From Leucocoprinus leucothites (taxonomy: Eukaryota; Basidiomycota; Agaricomycetes; Agaricales; Agaricaceae): a stretch of 64,000 bases of DNA. The notes under the pieces were generated by a model. It saw only the letters and a program-made list of their open reading frames with translations, did not search any database and was not told where the DNA came from. How positions within the stretch are numbered: the stretch's first letter is position 1; each line of letters starts with the position of its first letter. The stretch spans positions 496,001 through 560,000 of the forward strand of contig JAACJO010000019.1 in the NCBI GenBank assembly GCA_013368445.1. The letters run 5' to 3'. Below, piece by piece: positions 33,947 through 45,881 of the stretch. Position numbers and translations under genes: made by a program.

Positions 33947-34613
33947 TGTTTTAACGTAGTGATGTGAACTGGACATTTGGCCCTTTTTCACGATGTACAA
34001 TCCGGGACTCTCACGTAGACTTACAGTACGACCCCCCCTCGAAGATCGTGGATATGTAATCTCATACCCTTCCGTCCCTTTGACATAACCCTTCATCATC
34101 TCTTCTCTAAAGTGGAAATTTTCGTGTTCGTTGTCACGCTCCAGACGCAAACACGAAGCCGTTTCTTAGAAAAATTATTCGTTCAAGGAGGTTCAGAGTA
34201 CCCCGAACGGATCAGTCCCACTTCGGATTAAGGCATATCCTTGCCTTTCTTGTAGTGGCTCCTGGCAGGTCCACAGCCAAGGGAATACTATACCTTGTGC
34301 CAAGATTCTTGGCCATGTTTCTTGGGCGCACTTGGCGTGAATGCCAGGGTCAGTGTCATCACAGGTTGTTTTGTATGGAGGTAGAAATCATCAGGCCAAT
34401 TCAGTATGCGGAACGACAATGGATTCCTTGAGCATTCAAAATGGGCTTGTCATCATATCCTTCACAAAACTTGGTTTGAGTTACTCACCGCCCGCCTTAA
34501 TCGCGTCCACAGCCACCATGGACGGAGAGTAATTCCCGCTGAAACGAATCCTACACTTACCCTGTGGGGTATATCATTATCATCCCGTTCCTGAATATTA
34601 GCGCTAGTTGTTC
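33947..34613. other. Intergenic between triplet copies 2 and 3
   Basis: No gene. The right end holds the shared promoter block (GTAATTCCCGCTGAAAC near 34530, matching GTTACTTCCGCTGAAAC near 33260). Confidence 0.5.
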
Positions 34614-34619
34614 TATAAA
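34614..34619 (+). promoter_or_regulatory. TATA box, secreted triplet gene 3
   Basis: TATAAA preceded by CATCCCGTTCCTG...GCTAGTTGTTC, matching copy 2's promoter. It lies 107 nt before the ATG at 34727, a longer leader than copies 1 and 2. Confidence 0.6.
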
Positions 34620-34726
34620 GTCAGCCTTAGCTGCTGTGACTAGCACGAACCGCAATAAACAGCGGATTTCAGTCCCAGTGGTTTTCGCTCAAGTAATATT
34701 CCACCAATAATCCTCTTAATTCCATA

Positions 34727-35261
34727 ATGAAGGTCTTCGCTGCTCTCCTCGCTAGCCTTGCCGCCGTCGTCTCTGCCCAAAATGTGATGATTGGCGCTCC
34801 GTCCAACGGGGCACAACTCACTGCCGGGGAATCAACAGTGGTTCAGATTAAGCTTCCCGTGAGTGCATTAGTAGGCTCTGTTTCATTAGTTTCTGAACGT
34901 GCTATAGCCTTCTTTGACTTCCGTGACACAAGTTTCTGTGGTAATCGGCATTGCCCCTTGCTTTTCAAATTTCTGCCCTCCGCCAAGTGACCAGATGGGA
35001 AACCTACTCTACTCAGGCCCATATGACCCCCAACGAGACCCGAACAGTGGTTCTATAGTCATATACCAGAACTTCACCGTCACCATCCCGTCGCACATTC
35101 CGGAGGGGCCAGCAGTACTTGGTGTTGCACATTTCTACCTTCTTGGGGTGAGTTTATGGCTCCTCTGCCGCGTGTTGACTTTCATCTAACCCCTCTTGAA
35201 ACCATAGGCTGCACTTATTCCCACACTAGAAACACAGAGCGTATCCGTCGTTATCCAGTAG
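34727..35261 (+). CDS. Small secreted protein, NIS1-like family, triplet copy 3 (141 aa)
   Basis: Exons 34727-34858, 34908-35147 and 35208-35261 (132, 240, 54 nt); one codon longer than its siblings in the signal peptide MKVFAALLASLAAVVSAQ. Mature part NVMIGAPSNGAQLTAGESTV; core QVSVVIGIAPCFSNFCPPPS, MGNLLYSGPYDPQRD, QNFTVTIPSHIPEGPAVLGV, AHFYLLG, ending LETQSVSVVIQ. It is the most diverged of the three in the C-terminal exon (IPTLETQ instead of PWLETKN). As for the others, no enzyme motif is present and the protein is probably an extracellular beta-rich protein. Confidence 0.82.
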
Positions 35262-36595
35262 TGTTCTAGTGATGACGGTATTTAGACATTGACTTCATGG
35301 ACTCTTGCGACCTCTCTAGGAGATTTAATATGGACAATTTCATGCACTCTTCAATACTACGCTCTTGAGTACGCTTGACCAAGATTATTGTGAAGTAAGA
35401 TAGCCGTTCAGAGCTCACCCAAATTTGGTACATCTCAAATCCGTAAAAATATTCTTTCCATCGTCAAGTCTGCATCCAGGTCGCCGGGATCAATGATGTC
35501 ACTTGAATTGCGACCCTGAATTGACTGCTAAGATCCTCGCCGGGGGATAATCAAATTGCGTTTCAGCCTAAAGCTGTATTGAAGACATATTTTATCATTA
35601 CTAAGGACTACGGTATCGTAACCCTACGGGAGAGATGGCAGTCATCCGTTTCATAAAGGTACTATGATCGAAGAGGGAAAATACAAGAGACTTGGACATG
35701 GAAGTTCTTGTCACATTATGGGTATTGTAGTCGCAGCCAGTTTCGTTGGAGTACCATAGGAACGGCTTCCATCAGGAAGTAATTAAATTCAACACCTTGG
35801 AGTCGGCTGTCAGTCCACCGGCCATGGGCGCTGGTCGGCCTAGCGGTGACTTAGACTCAGCCGTCACGACGGTCAAGCCGCGCAAGTGGGAGCCGATGCA
35901 AATTAAGAGTGTGGGTATCTTCTTAAATATATGAAAGCGCTCTCCTCCCGAAATAAGCCTTGAAGATATGCCGAAGTGGCCTCTAACGGCTTTTGCCAAT
36001 AATGGAGATGGTCCCCTCATTTATACAATAGCATTTAGTCATAACACCTGTTAAATTGATACCATTGATGCCGCGGCTCAGGTTCTTTGCTGCTTGTGAA
36101 GCGAGTTACATCGAGGCAGCCATCGAATTCCTGTTCTATATAGGTACCTTTGACGTTTGACGTGGAAACCTCTGAGAATTCTCAGGTCAGGCAGTTAACC
36201 ATCGTGACTTGGTATTCAAGTATTCCAACCCGTGGATGTCCAATTTTGCTCTCAAACTACCCGAACTTTATACCCTGGTCACGGCAGTAGTGTATAGAGC
36301 TTTTTCTGAGACTCAGGTGCCTTCCAGTCGCGGTCCCTTGTAGTTGTGAGACCTCCATTGGGCTCTTGGCAATTCTCAAAATAAGTCGCAAATCAATCAG
36401 AAGAACTTCGTGATCGAAATACAGAGGTCAATCAACGCCGACATAAAAATAGGTACCCGTGCTCCCTTTTCACAGCGGGGTGAGTACCATCGCACTTCCA
36501 TACTCCATACTGCTTTCTCAGCAACTACACTATCGGACCCACTAGACGCTGCTATTCTACTCAAGGCCTTATCGCTTACTAGTACGCTGTCCTCC
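35262..36595. other. Intergenic, triplet 3' flank and upstream of the 7-helix gene
   Basis: The first 300 bases repeat the flank of copy 1. Beyond that only short frames are seen. Codons in frame upstream of 36596 are open back to 36410 but lack conserved sequence. Confidence 0.4.
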
Positions 36596-37686
36596 ATGGC
36601 TACCCCTGGCCCACCGCCATCTGAGGGCCCAATCCCGACACTTCCTCTCGCGACAATCAGAGATACAGAACGAAACTGGGTCATCGGGATGATACTCGGC
36701 TCAGTATGCTATGGCATGTTACTCGCCGTCGGTGTTGCCTGTTTAAAGGCTCTGCGCCCTCTTCCTCGGCGTGCAGGATTCTGGTGCCAACGACGAGTGC
36801 TGATGCTGCATGTCAATTTCATGCTCATACTGAACACCGCACTTCAAGTAAAAAACTGCAGAGAAAACTTGATCGCGATTTTCGAGACACCACCGGAACG
36901 GTTGACTTATTTCTACTTGGATAAATTGAATATCCTTGTCGTGATTGTGTTGGCTTTGACAGATGGGCTGCTTGTCTGGAGGTGTTATATGGTTCAGAAG
37001 GTTCTGCTCCAAGGCAGACCCGCGAGATGGAATAACTTGTGTTGGATCATCCCAATGTGTTTGTGGATCGCTTTCATGGGTGAGCCTCGCCACAGTTGTT
37101 AGTCTCATCATGTGCACATGTACTCAATTAGCTATTACATGTAGGAGTTGGAATAACTGTGATAATCTCATTCCATCCGGACCGCCCACTCGCTGAAAAT
37201 GCAGAGCCGCTCACGCTCATATTCCTACTCCTTGCCATGCTCTGCAATATCCTTCTCAATTTATTTGCCTCTGGGAACATCATCATCCGTCTCCTCATCC
37301 ACCGCCGAACAATGATCAAATCCTTCGGAGAGACATCAGCACTCTCTAGAGTCCATTTACGAATCGTTGGCATTATCCTGGAATCCGCTGCGATCAACAT
37401 CCCCATCGCAATTGCGTCGGCTACATGCTCTTGGATCGTGGGTGGATTCGGGTTATTGGCTTGGCAGGTCGGAGTTCCAGCACAGGTGCGTACCTGAGGA
37501 TATACTTTCAAGCTTCGCGTGACCCTGACATGGTATGCACCCGGTGTCATCTTATCACAGTCGCTATCGTCTGTATTAGTGATTTATCAGGTCGCAAAGG
37601 GTCGGGCGGTAGGATCCGAGAGGGTCAGTAAGGGAGGACAAAGCCTCCAGCTTGACACACTGGTCCTTACGCAGGAAGGTGTCTGA
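36596..37686 (+). CDS. Seven-helix integral membrane protein, Agaricomycete family of unknown function (316 aa)
   Basis: Three exons (36596-37079, 37145-37485, 37561-37686; introns 65 and 75 nt) give 317 codons in phase. Hydrophobic segments: WVIGMILGSVCYGMLLAVGV, VLMLHVNFMLILNTAL, LNILVVIVLALTDGLLVW, LCWIIPMCLWIAFMGVGITV, LTLIFLLLAMLCNILLNLF, IVGIILESAAINIPIAIAS and SLSSVLVIYQ. The WRCYMVQ phrase after helix 3 and the helix-6 LESAAIN motif recur in a large mushroom-specific family of 7-helix proteins that look receptor-like, though they are not known GPCRs. N-terminus short and Pro-rich (MATPGPPPSEGPIPT). The ATG at 36596 was chosen because the upstream in-frame stretch is not family-like. 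Role unknown; a sensor or transporter is possible. Confidence 0.72.
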
Positions 37687-38079
37687 TTGACTGCAGAAAT
37701 AACTCTGAAAAATTATGATTTAAAGATGACTGATCTTTCACGACGTTTCATGAAATTTTCATTGGGTATTTAAAAGGGGTCAGTGTACGAGCTTTTTCAG
37801 AATTTGTATATTTAGATAGGATACTTTACCTTTAATAGACCCGCGCTCTTTGATGAGAGTGTGGGTTCCAGTTTTATCTGTTTTTATTGATAGATATTTA
37901 AAACGGCGAATCCATACCATCGGAAATGGAGGTCCTCAACCAGGATCCATTTATGAGCTCGAGCCTTAGGAGCACCCCAAGCAAAATTGAGAAGAAAGAA
38001 AGACACGTCATTCATTGTCATTAAGTCATAGTAAATCAGTTTTGCATCACACACATAGTACACATAGACGAAGTGATTA
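37687..38079. other. Short intergenic, convergent genes
   Basis: AT-rich 3' UTR sequence between the 7-helix gene and the antiporter, which converge. No gene seen. Confidence 0.4.
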
Positions 38080-41000
38080 TTACCTCTCCCTGTCCAAGGA
38101 GGCTTGCAACACCCAAACACCAACACCAACACCTCTCCCAACAAACGCGCTTCCAACCTCACCTACAGTTTTCTTCACGTCCCTGAGCATTCCAGTTTCG
38201 ACCACTTCTCCACCTGCACTATCTTCCTGCATGAGTTCCTTCAATTCAGCACGATGGCTCTCAACAGCCAGACGCCGGGACCGGCCCAAAACTACTACGA
38301 CACCAACTCCCGCAGCAGATGCTGAAGCACCCGACTTCACAAGCTTGCTACGGGGTTTACTGCCATGAGATAGTCGTTGAAGTGCATATGCTTCATCTAT
38401 TGCTGTATGCAGCGGTTTAGGGGTGGCAACTTCTTTGAACGACATTCGTGGCAGGGGTGGTGATTGGGATGCATCAGAGGGAGGAGTAGACGATGATGAC
38501 GAGCTGCCATCCCTCGGGTTCGCGGGTCGAGGAGTTGCGTAGCGAGCCCAGGCGATGTCATCGGCAGCTGCAGATTGAAGCCTAACTTCAGTATTCGCCT
38601 GTCCATAAACGGTATCAGGGAAACCAGGCGTGGTCTATCAAGAAAACAATCTCAGTGCGATTCCATCTAACCAATCTAATAATGGTACTTACGGAAGCAA
38701 TAGTGGTCGCGTTGATTTCTTCATTCCTCAATTCCAAAGATTTGCCCTTTTCGTCACCCTCGGCAACCATGGAAAGGTCCGCAACAGGGGCAACACTTTC
38801 TTCAACCTTCCTTAATCTAACGACCGTCGCGCGCATACGCTCATTCCTACGACACAGGCCAACCACAAACTCTAACGCAAGTCGATCATCAGGCCCTCCA
38901 ACAAACGGCAAAAATATATGTACCCTCCCACGTCCCTTCCCAGTTCCGTTCAAACCCAAAGCTGCCATGGCCATCGGGTCAACGGCGCCAGTCGAAGACA
39001 TTTCACCATCATAAACAGGAGTGGAAGAAGGCGTGAGGCCGCTCTGATCGATATACAGCCCCACATCAACATCTGACCGCGCAAACACGTTCCGAATATA
39101 GTGCGAGTGCTTGAGTGAAGTCCCAGATGCAAGGGACCAGAATCCCCGCCCGCTATGTGCTGTATGAGCGTGCACATCAGGTGGAACAGGCGTATTGGTG
39201 CCATCTCGCACCGCTCCTGTCTTGAATAGCGCCTCAAAAGGGTTATGACTCTCTTTTCCTCTAGGGGTTTGCCAACCGTCTGCGCTGCCGACTAAGGGGG
39301 CATTGGTGGAGGTATGAATAACCCAGGGCACGACGATCATTTCAGCCCCGAAACCGTTTGCCTTTTCGAGTGTGCATCCGGCCATTTCCTCTTCCGGTAC
39401 GACATCAACTTCACCAAACACATTGATGCCTTGCCATAGCGAAAACATGCGGTATATGGATAACAAAGGATCGGAGTGTAGAAGCGTCGATGTCTCGTGG
39501 GATTTCATCACGGCGGAAACACGATCCGAGAGCTTGATGAGACGCAAGGCATTGATAACAGGTGACACGATCGTAGAAGAAGTGGATGTTGACGAAGCAA
39601 TCGATGATGTCGTAGAGGGCGCAGGCGACTGTCGACCCGTGTCTTCCTTGCCCTTGACCTTTAGTTGAAGTTTCTCTGACACCTTGTCATGGAAGGAACG
39701 TGGCTGGTCAGCTTCTAGACTCTGATCCGCGTCAGGCTCATCATCAAATCCATGAATCAGCGGATTGATCAACTGAGCAACAGCCATGGCACCAGGAAGA
39801 TGTTCGATCCTATCGAGAACAACAGTGAACCGAGTCTTCTCCTCTTCCTTGTACACATCTGCATCAGAAGCATGATGTTCCTGAGAGTACGACTGGGAAG
39901 CCTGTCCATCTCGATGGCGGCGGTGGCGGTTTCGCTTCTTCTTCGAAGTTTGGGCACCAGCTTGGCCGGCTTCGCTATCATCGGCCACGTTGTTAAAGTT
40001 GGCCCCGGTTTTTGCAATACGGACACGATATTTGGGTGGGTAGAGTGTAGTGACGAGTGGGGTAGTCAAGAACGTCAACACGAGCGCCTCGAGGACGAAC
40101 ATCGAGAAAACACGTTGGTTGAGGATCCCAGCTGTCAAACCGACATTGAGAACGATCAGCTCCACGAGACTGGTAAAAAACCAAAATGAGCATGTAAATG
40201 AAGTCCGATGGGAAGAAAGGATCATTCAGGACGAACCCTTTACAGCTCATGAGGGATCCGATGGTGGCACTTTCTCGCCAGTTGAAACGCGCGACATAAT
40301 GGGCCGCGAGAGTACATCCGCCGAATTTTCCCGTGAATGCGAGGGACATAATGGCAATCGTGAAACCCCAAGTGATACCTGAGATCAATCAGAAGTGAGC
40401 AATGAGAGTATCTCGGCAGCAAAAAAAAAAAGAAAACCACGCGCACCATCGTTCAGAAGACCCAGATCCGTGGATAGACCAGATAAGGTAAAGTACTAAG
40501 GTACATACATGAGCCACCAAGGAAGAGAAAGAGGAAAAGATTAGGAACGTACTAGTGGTAAGAATATGATTGCCACCATATCTTCTAATTTTTCCGTGAG
40601 TGCGATGGTGAGCCCGCCCTCTCTGGGAACAATAAGTCCAGTGACAAACGCCCCTAACATGGAAGAACTTCCGTTAAAACCGAGAATCAAGGGATGGAGG
40701 CGCAGTGGCGTCGATAAAAAAACCAAAGAAATCCACATACCAAAGATAGCATGAACACCAATTATGTCGGTGAAGAAAGACGATCCAAACATGACCATCA
40801 TCGTTACAGTCATGAAAAACAAGGTGGGGCCGCTCTCGACTGCGGAGGAGTAAAATAGGGTACATGAGAGAGAAAGAGAGAGGGAAGAAAGAAAAAGCGG
40901 TTAGCAAAACGTATCAGTGGCAGAGGAAGGACTTCGGGGTGGCGTCAACGAGAGAGCGGACGGTACTCACTTGATCCCGTTTTCTTTGCGAGCCACCTGA

Positions 41001-42202
41001 GCGCATACTTGACGGGGAAAAGAAGGAATATCGTCCAGCCTACACATACGAGGAGGATATAGAGCGCTTGGAGTCCCGATCCAGCATTCACGAGTGCGAC
41101 ACTAAGAGCCAATGATGTCCATCCGACTAGGAAAAGGCGAAAAAGAAATAAAATTCCACGTTATCAGCGGAGAATCGACACAGCAAGATAAGAGACATGC
41201 ACAAAAGAGAAAAAAAAAACACTCACCAATATCATTTCCGACACCCGCCGAGAGTACCACAATTCCGACAGTTGTATCCAACAACTTCAGTTCTGTCAGA
41301 ATTCGACAAAGGACAGGGAACGCCGTGATTGAATAAGCGACTCCAGTGAACAACATGAAATGGGTATATTCAACATCCCCTGTTATAAATCGGTTGAATA
41401 GGGGCATTGAAAGCGCCGTTCCGAGTCCGAAGGGCAACGCCATCCCCGCAAAGGCAACTGTGACGGATAGTTTGGCATTGCGTCTGATCACAGCTGCGTC
41501 GATTTCGAGGCCAACAAGGAAAAGGAAAAGACATAAGCCGATATTGGCCGTAAGATTCAGATTTGCTCGCGAATCTTGAGGAAAAATGTGTTCTGTAAAT
41601 CCGGGAATTCGACCTGCGATTTGGTGTTGGAGATTAGATACCAGGAAACATGCATTGTGGAGTGAGAAAGGGGGGAGCTTTAGACTGGGAAGGGTGGCAA
41701 TACACGGGTAGCCGAACAGAAGAAGACTCACCGAACGCGGTCGGACCTATTCCATGGGATTACAAACATGGGCGTTAGCTTCTCATGTACCTATGCCACG
41801 TCCCGGTAGACATACCGAGAAGAATACCGCCCAATACCTCTGCGATGACCTTGGGTTGTCGAATCTTTCGCAATGCCAACGAGAGCAAGCTTGCCGTGAC
41901 GACGATAATACCTGTAAAGTCATCCAAGGACGACGATAAGCATGGCACCAGCGCTCAACATTCAACGACAGGATGAATGCAGTACTGAATACTGACCGAC
42001 TTGGATGACCCATAATCGAAAAGGATCTTCATCACTAACAGCAGTAGGATCTTTGCCGTTCAGCAGACCGCCCTAGAAGGTATAACAACAACAAGAAAGC
42101 TATCAGCACTCGGCGTTACAAATAATAACGAAGTGGTCCAAATACCGGCCCAGAAGCAGCTCTCCTAAAGAGCTTAAGAATCTGATTGGAAAACTCTGGC
42201 AT
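38080..42202 (-). CDS. KHA1: Kha1-type K+/H+ antiporter (CPA2 family)
   Basis: Intracellular-membrane cation/proton exchanger that controls organelle K+ and pH in yeast (Kha1, Golgi). Start at ATG 42202: MPEFSNQILKLFRRAASGP, then GGLLNGKDPTAVSDEDPFRL, RKIRQPKVIAEVLGGILLGP (first helices), NIGLCLFLFLVGLEIDAAVI, the ion-site segment SITAFPVLCRILTEL and LSAGVGNDIG, then VMFGSSFFTDIIGVHAIFG, FVTGLIVPREGG, AFTGKFGGCTLAAHYVARF, NWRESATIGSLMSCKGLVEL. The C-terminal half (from about 40000) is a long cytosolic part with a regulatory, USP-like region (MVAEGDEKG, VHIFLPFVGGPDDRLALEFV) ending RER at 38080. Many exons with 50-80 nt introns; an additional intron near 40670-40755 was placed to restore AIFG-AFVTGLIVPREGG. 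Coding length about 900 codons, normal for the family. Confidence 0.88.
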
Positions 42203-42969
42203 AATCCAGTCACCAGAAAGAGTTTCAGAGTTAAGAGTGAAATGTGTAGGTGGCACAAGGCGGTAGAGCTCAAAGGGCTGAAGAGAGGGTATATGGTAGC
42301 CAGAGCATCATTGAACGGAATGGTTGATGGAATAAATAGCGTCTCTCGGGCTGTCACACTGTGATATGTAATTTTGGTTTGATGCTCCAAAACATTCGAT
42401 CAAAGAAACAAACATCATGGTAGGTCACAGTTCGTTGACCGATTACCATTGGTTCCTGACTAGTCATGAAAAATAATAACCTTCGAAGTCCTTCTCCCGT
42501 CATGAGGCACACACGCGCCCTTGGGTGGGTGGATTCAGCTCCCGTAGGGGGCGCCTATTTGGCAGAACGAGCTTGTTTGTTCTCAGCCTGCCAGCCTGGG
42601 CCCGATCACCATTCGTGGGTTTCAATGTTTCGAGCCGTTAAGCCGGCGGATCAGTTTTATCTCTATGTTTCTATCCTTTACTTACAGACGTTTTCATGCT
42701 CCGCGGACTAGGTAGCCTTCTTAATCTCTACGCCTCCAACTTAGTTATATGCATCGGGACAAACAAACGTGATTCAAATCACATTTTCGGGATTGGCTGT
42801 CGTAATACACTGCACCAACTCCACAAAGTGTACGGTAAAGTACGCAAAGCCAAGACTTACGCTTATGAAACAATTACTACAAAACAGGGAACCCCACCCA
42901 GCGAGCAAAAAACGAGGGGTATCAGTTTTTTTCGGGTGCGTCATAGTCAAAGAAACGCCCATAGCGATT
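42203..42969. other. Intergenic between the antiporter start and the eIF3e stop
   Basis: Both neighbours are on the minus strand, so this holds the antiporter promoter. Only short frames seen; no gene called. Confidence 0.4.
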
Positions 42970-44690
42970 TCAATTGACAGAAATAGGCACTTGTCCCTCC
43001 ACTTTCGTTTCATTCGCAGAATCCTGCTGCTGTTGCGTAGACTGTTGCCCCGACCTTGAAATCGCAGCACCAAGCGCTTGTGTGCGAAGAGCAAGACCAC
43101 GCGTTTTTTCAATGACAGATTGATAAACAGGTAATGCCGGCCTGTTGATTTCGATAATATTCTGGAGCACGAAATGAACGTGTGAGTAAAATGAAAAGGA
43201 CGGGTGTGGGTGGGAGAAAATGAGGGCCACAGAAAAAAAAGAGGGGTTCAGAAAAATAGACTAACCTTCTCGAGATCGATCTTCGCATCTGCACCCATCC
43301 TGGTCTCCCTGATAAGATTGACGATCCACTTCTCACCCTCGTCCTTTGAAAGATTTAGCCGTTCCGAAAGGTCCCTATCGAAAAAATAAATCGGCATGAT
43401 GAGAGAGGAAGGAAAGGTCTGGACTGAACCCGACTTACCCGATGTCGATTCTCTGATGAATCCTGCAATACGCCTCGCTGATCAAGTACCTCGCATTATC
43501 CAAAAACTCCTCCCTAAACTCTCCCAAAAAGAAATCATTCCTCACTACCTCCTCTGCCCTGGTCAACTCCCTCTGCGCAGCCTCAAAATCGAACTCTACA
43601 TACAGCTCTTTCAAGAAGGCCGTAACAGGGTCCTGGTATTGATACTCCTCCATCTGAATAACCTTTACCACTTCCCTAATCGCATTCCTCACTCGCGCGG
43701 AAACAGGGTTGGTAGAAGACGAAGTAGAGGAAGCTTTGCGCGATAAAATCGCCGCAACAGTGAGGTATCGCAAGATCCAAGGACACGAAGCTTGGATAGT
43801 GTTGAGGTAGGTGGGGGAAAGGAAAGTCTCTAGAAGGAGAGTACGACCTTGCTCGTGGTTGAAGTATATGAACAACGACCAGTGCACGAGCCAGGTGCGA
43901 GAATGCAGTTGGACGAGCGCAGGCTCGGTTTTATCGGCGGATGCACCAGATGCGCTAGCAGCTGCAGCTGCAGCAAGGATCGAGGCTGGTGTTCGCGAAT
44001 CAATCAGATCGCGTAGGGTATTTAGTTCTTCCAGCGCAGTGTCCCATTTTCCTGTTAGGATGTCCGATGCGAGTTTCCCCCAGTGTGCTGAGGTTGTGAG
44101 GTCCGGATTCGTCGAAAGAACGCGGAAATGGTATAGATAGTCAGCGGCACCGCTGTAGTTGCCGTATGAGTATTGGAATTGGCCGAAATTGTAAAGGGCG
44201 GTGATTTGTTCGAGCGTGAGCTGCGAGAACTTGATCAGGTTATGATTACAAGAGAGTCTGAACAAAGCGTACGCTGTAGTTGTCCTTTAAGAACTGAAGA
44301 TTCTGATTTTTGTCCTGTCGCAGGGCCTGGGCGACTTCAGGCTTCTCTATCACCTCCAAAACGGCCTGAGCCTCATGTTGTAGCCGCTCGTGTGTCGAGA
44401 CAGCATTTTGTCTCTTTCCCTCAAATTCTGCAGCAAGAAAACAATCAACCTGGATAGAGCTTTTCACAACCTATTAACTCACCTGGTGGAATCTCCTGAT
44501 TGGGATGCAGCTGCTCGAAAAGCGATGCAGCATAATCAAACATATTTGTGCCCTTTGCAAGTTCATATTGGGCTTGCGTAACCTCCTCTGCCGGGAACAG
44601 TTGGGTTTCTACGAGGTGTGTGAGAAGGGGGAACGACAAATGGCGATCCAGGTAGGGGATAATAGTCTTTGAGAGGTCGTGTTCAGTCAT
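42970..44690 (-). CDS. Eukaryotic translation initiation factor 3 subunit e (eIF3e / Int6)
   Basis: Subunit of the eIF3 complex that recruits mRNA and Met-tRNAi to the 40S ribosome. Start [20 protein letters not shown]; the family's typical [11 protein letters not shown] and [20 protein letters not shown] follow. Exon 2 starts with [20 protein letters not shown] and ends with [12 protein letters not shown]. The large exon (44265 downward) begins [20 protein letters not shown] and [13 protein letters not shown], with [20 protein letters not shown], then the PCI-domain part ([18 protein letters not shown]). Short last exons give [28 protein letters not shown] and a Gln-rich tail before TGA at 42970. 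Start chosen at the ATG at 44690 because it opens the conserved eIF3e N-terminus. Head-to-head with the nuclease-like gene 383 bp away. Interruptions in phase were checked for the first two junctions only. Confidence 0.92.
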
Positions 44691-45073
44691 CTTGTCAGCG
44701 TTGGTATAGAACCCTCGACGCAATCGAAATCAATTACTTTCCAAAAAATGATCACACAGCCACCCAACCAAATCAGGTTATGTAATATATCATGTTTGTT
44801 ATAAACGTCGACCACAAACATCAGGAGGGTGATCTCAGTCGAGTCGGAACTCAGGAAAGATAGCATAGTAGGATGGCATTCGCAAACCTCGTTGTTGATT
44901 TCCATCGAAGGGGCTATACTGTAATTTCTGGGTACACACGCAATGCGCACGCAGTATTGGCCCCTCACCGCACGTGAGGGTGGAATTTGAATATGATGTC
45001 TATAATCTGGTTCACTTGACCACCAACTACTTGTGTCTCTAACCCAACAGTTGGTCGTATCGTTCACACAGAC
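44691..45073. promoter_or_regulatory. Shared divergent promoter, eIF3e and nuclease-like gene
   Basis: 383 bp separates the two start codons. No clear TATA was seen on either side; the interval is too short for another gene. Confidence 0.45.
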
Positions 45074-45580
45074 ATGCCTTTTGATATTCTGACACGCAGC
45101 CTCCTGGAACACTACATCAACAACCCACCTCGCACCGTAGATATCTGGTACGGCCCCTGGAACGCAATCCTCACAACTTTGTTCCCTTCAAGCGAAGGCT
45201 ACGTCGTAACTCCTCAGCGCCGCATAGCCGAGGACGCGCAAGCACCTATCCCAGACTGTGTTATCGAAGTCGCCAAAATATCGACCCCGCCTCTTGTCTC
45301 AAGAACCGTACTCACCGTTGAGATCAAGAACTCGCAGCACTGGGGATCGGGCCGGGAAGCCCTCATACAGCAGATCAGCCTTGAGACGAATTTGGCTTTT
45401 GCGCGTACGGCAGTGAGAAAAGTTTACTGGATTGGAATAATTGGGCCTCACTGGAGATATGGTGAGAAGGACGATGATGGTCAGGATCTAAAGGCCTTGA
45501 TTGGGTGGCACGACCTCACCCACGATGAGGCTTCATATGACGATCTCATGCAACTGGCAGCTCTTGTGGCACAGCTGTAG
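45074..45580 (+). CDS. PD-(D/E)XK nuclease-like small protein (168 aa)
   Basis: Single-exon gene with ATG in GACATGCC. The sequence has the layout of the PD-(D/E)XK nuclease fold core: P60-D61 in IPDCVIEVAKI, then 20-odd residues on, the strand VLTVEIKN with E83-I84-K85, then a helix with ALIQQISLETNLAF carrying Gln99/Gln100 in the usual place, and a strand VRKVYWIGIIGPHW. The N-terminal helix DILTRSLLEHYINNP precedes. About 170 aa is the minimum for this fold. No signal peptide, no DNA-binding extra domain. Similar short proteins appear in mushroom genomes, but I do not know a demonstrated function. A metal-binding endonuclease or an inactive relative are both possible; all three core residues are intact here. 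Confidence 0.62.
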   Translation: MPFDILTRSLLEHYINNPPRTVDIWYGPWNAILTTLFPSSEGYVVTPQRRIAEDAQAPIPDCVIEVAKISTPPLVSRTVLTVEIKNSQHWGSGREALIQQISLETNLAFARTAVRKVYWIGIIGPHWRYGEKDDDGQDLKALIGWHDLTHDEASYDDLMQLAALVAQL

Positions 45581-45881
45581 AGATGGGATTGCACTTCAGT
45601 AGTATTGTGTCATATCATCCATGGTTCTGAGCCAATCAATTCGCGTTTCGCATCGTGGGTTGACAGTGTCATAATAAATTATATGACTGGTGTGCAGCTA
45701 TTTCAGGACATGGAAGGTCTACAACAACAGAACAAAATACTTGAATACTGTAGTAAACGAAATACAACATCACCATAACACAATGTAAGTAAAGGGTATC
45801 AGTAACACACAAGGGATACAAGACCACTACATAAAGAAACGTCCATACAAAACGCGAACAAATCACTCGCTTATGCATATC
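45581..45881. other. Convergent 3' UTR region
   Basis: Between the stops of the nuclease-like gene (plus) and the SH3 membrane protein (minus). AT-rich; no gene seen. Confidence 0.45.
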
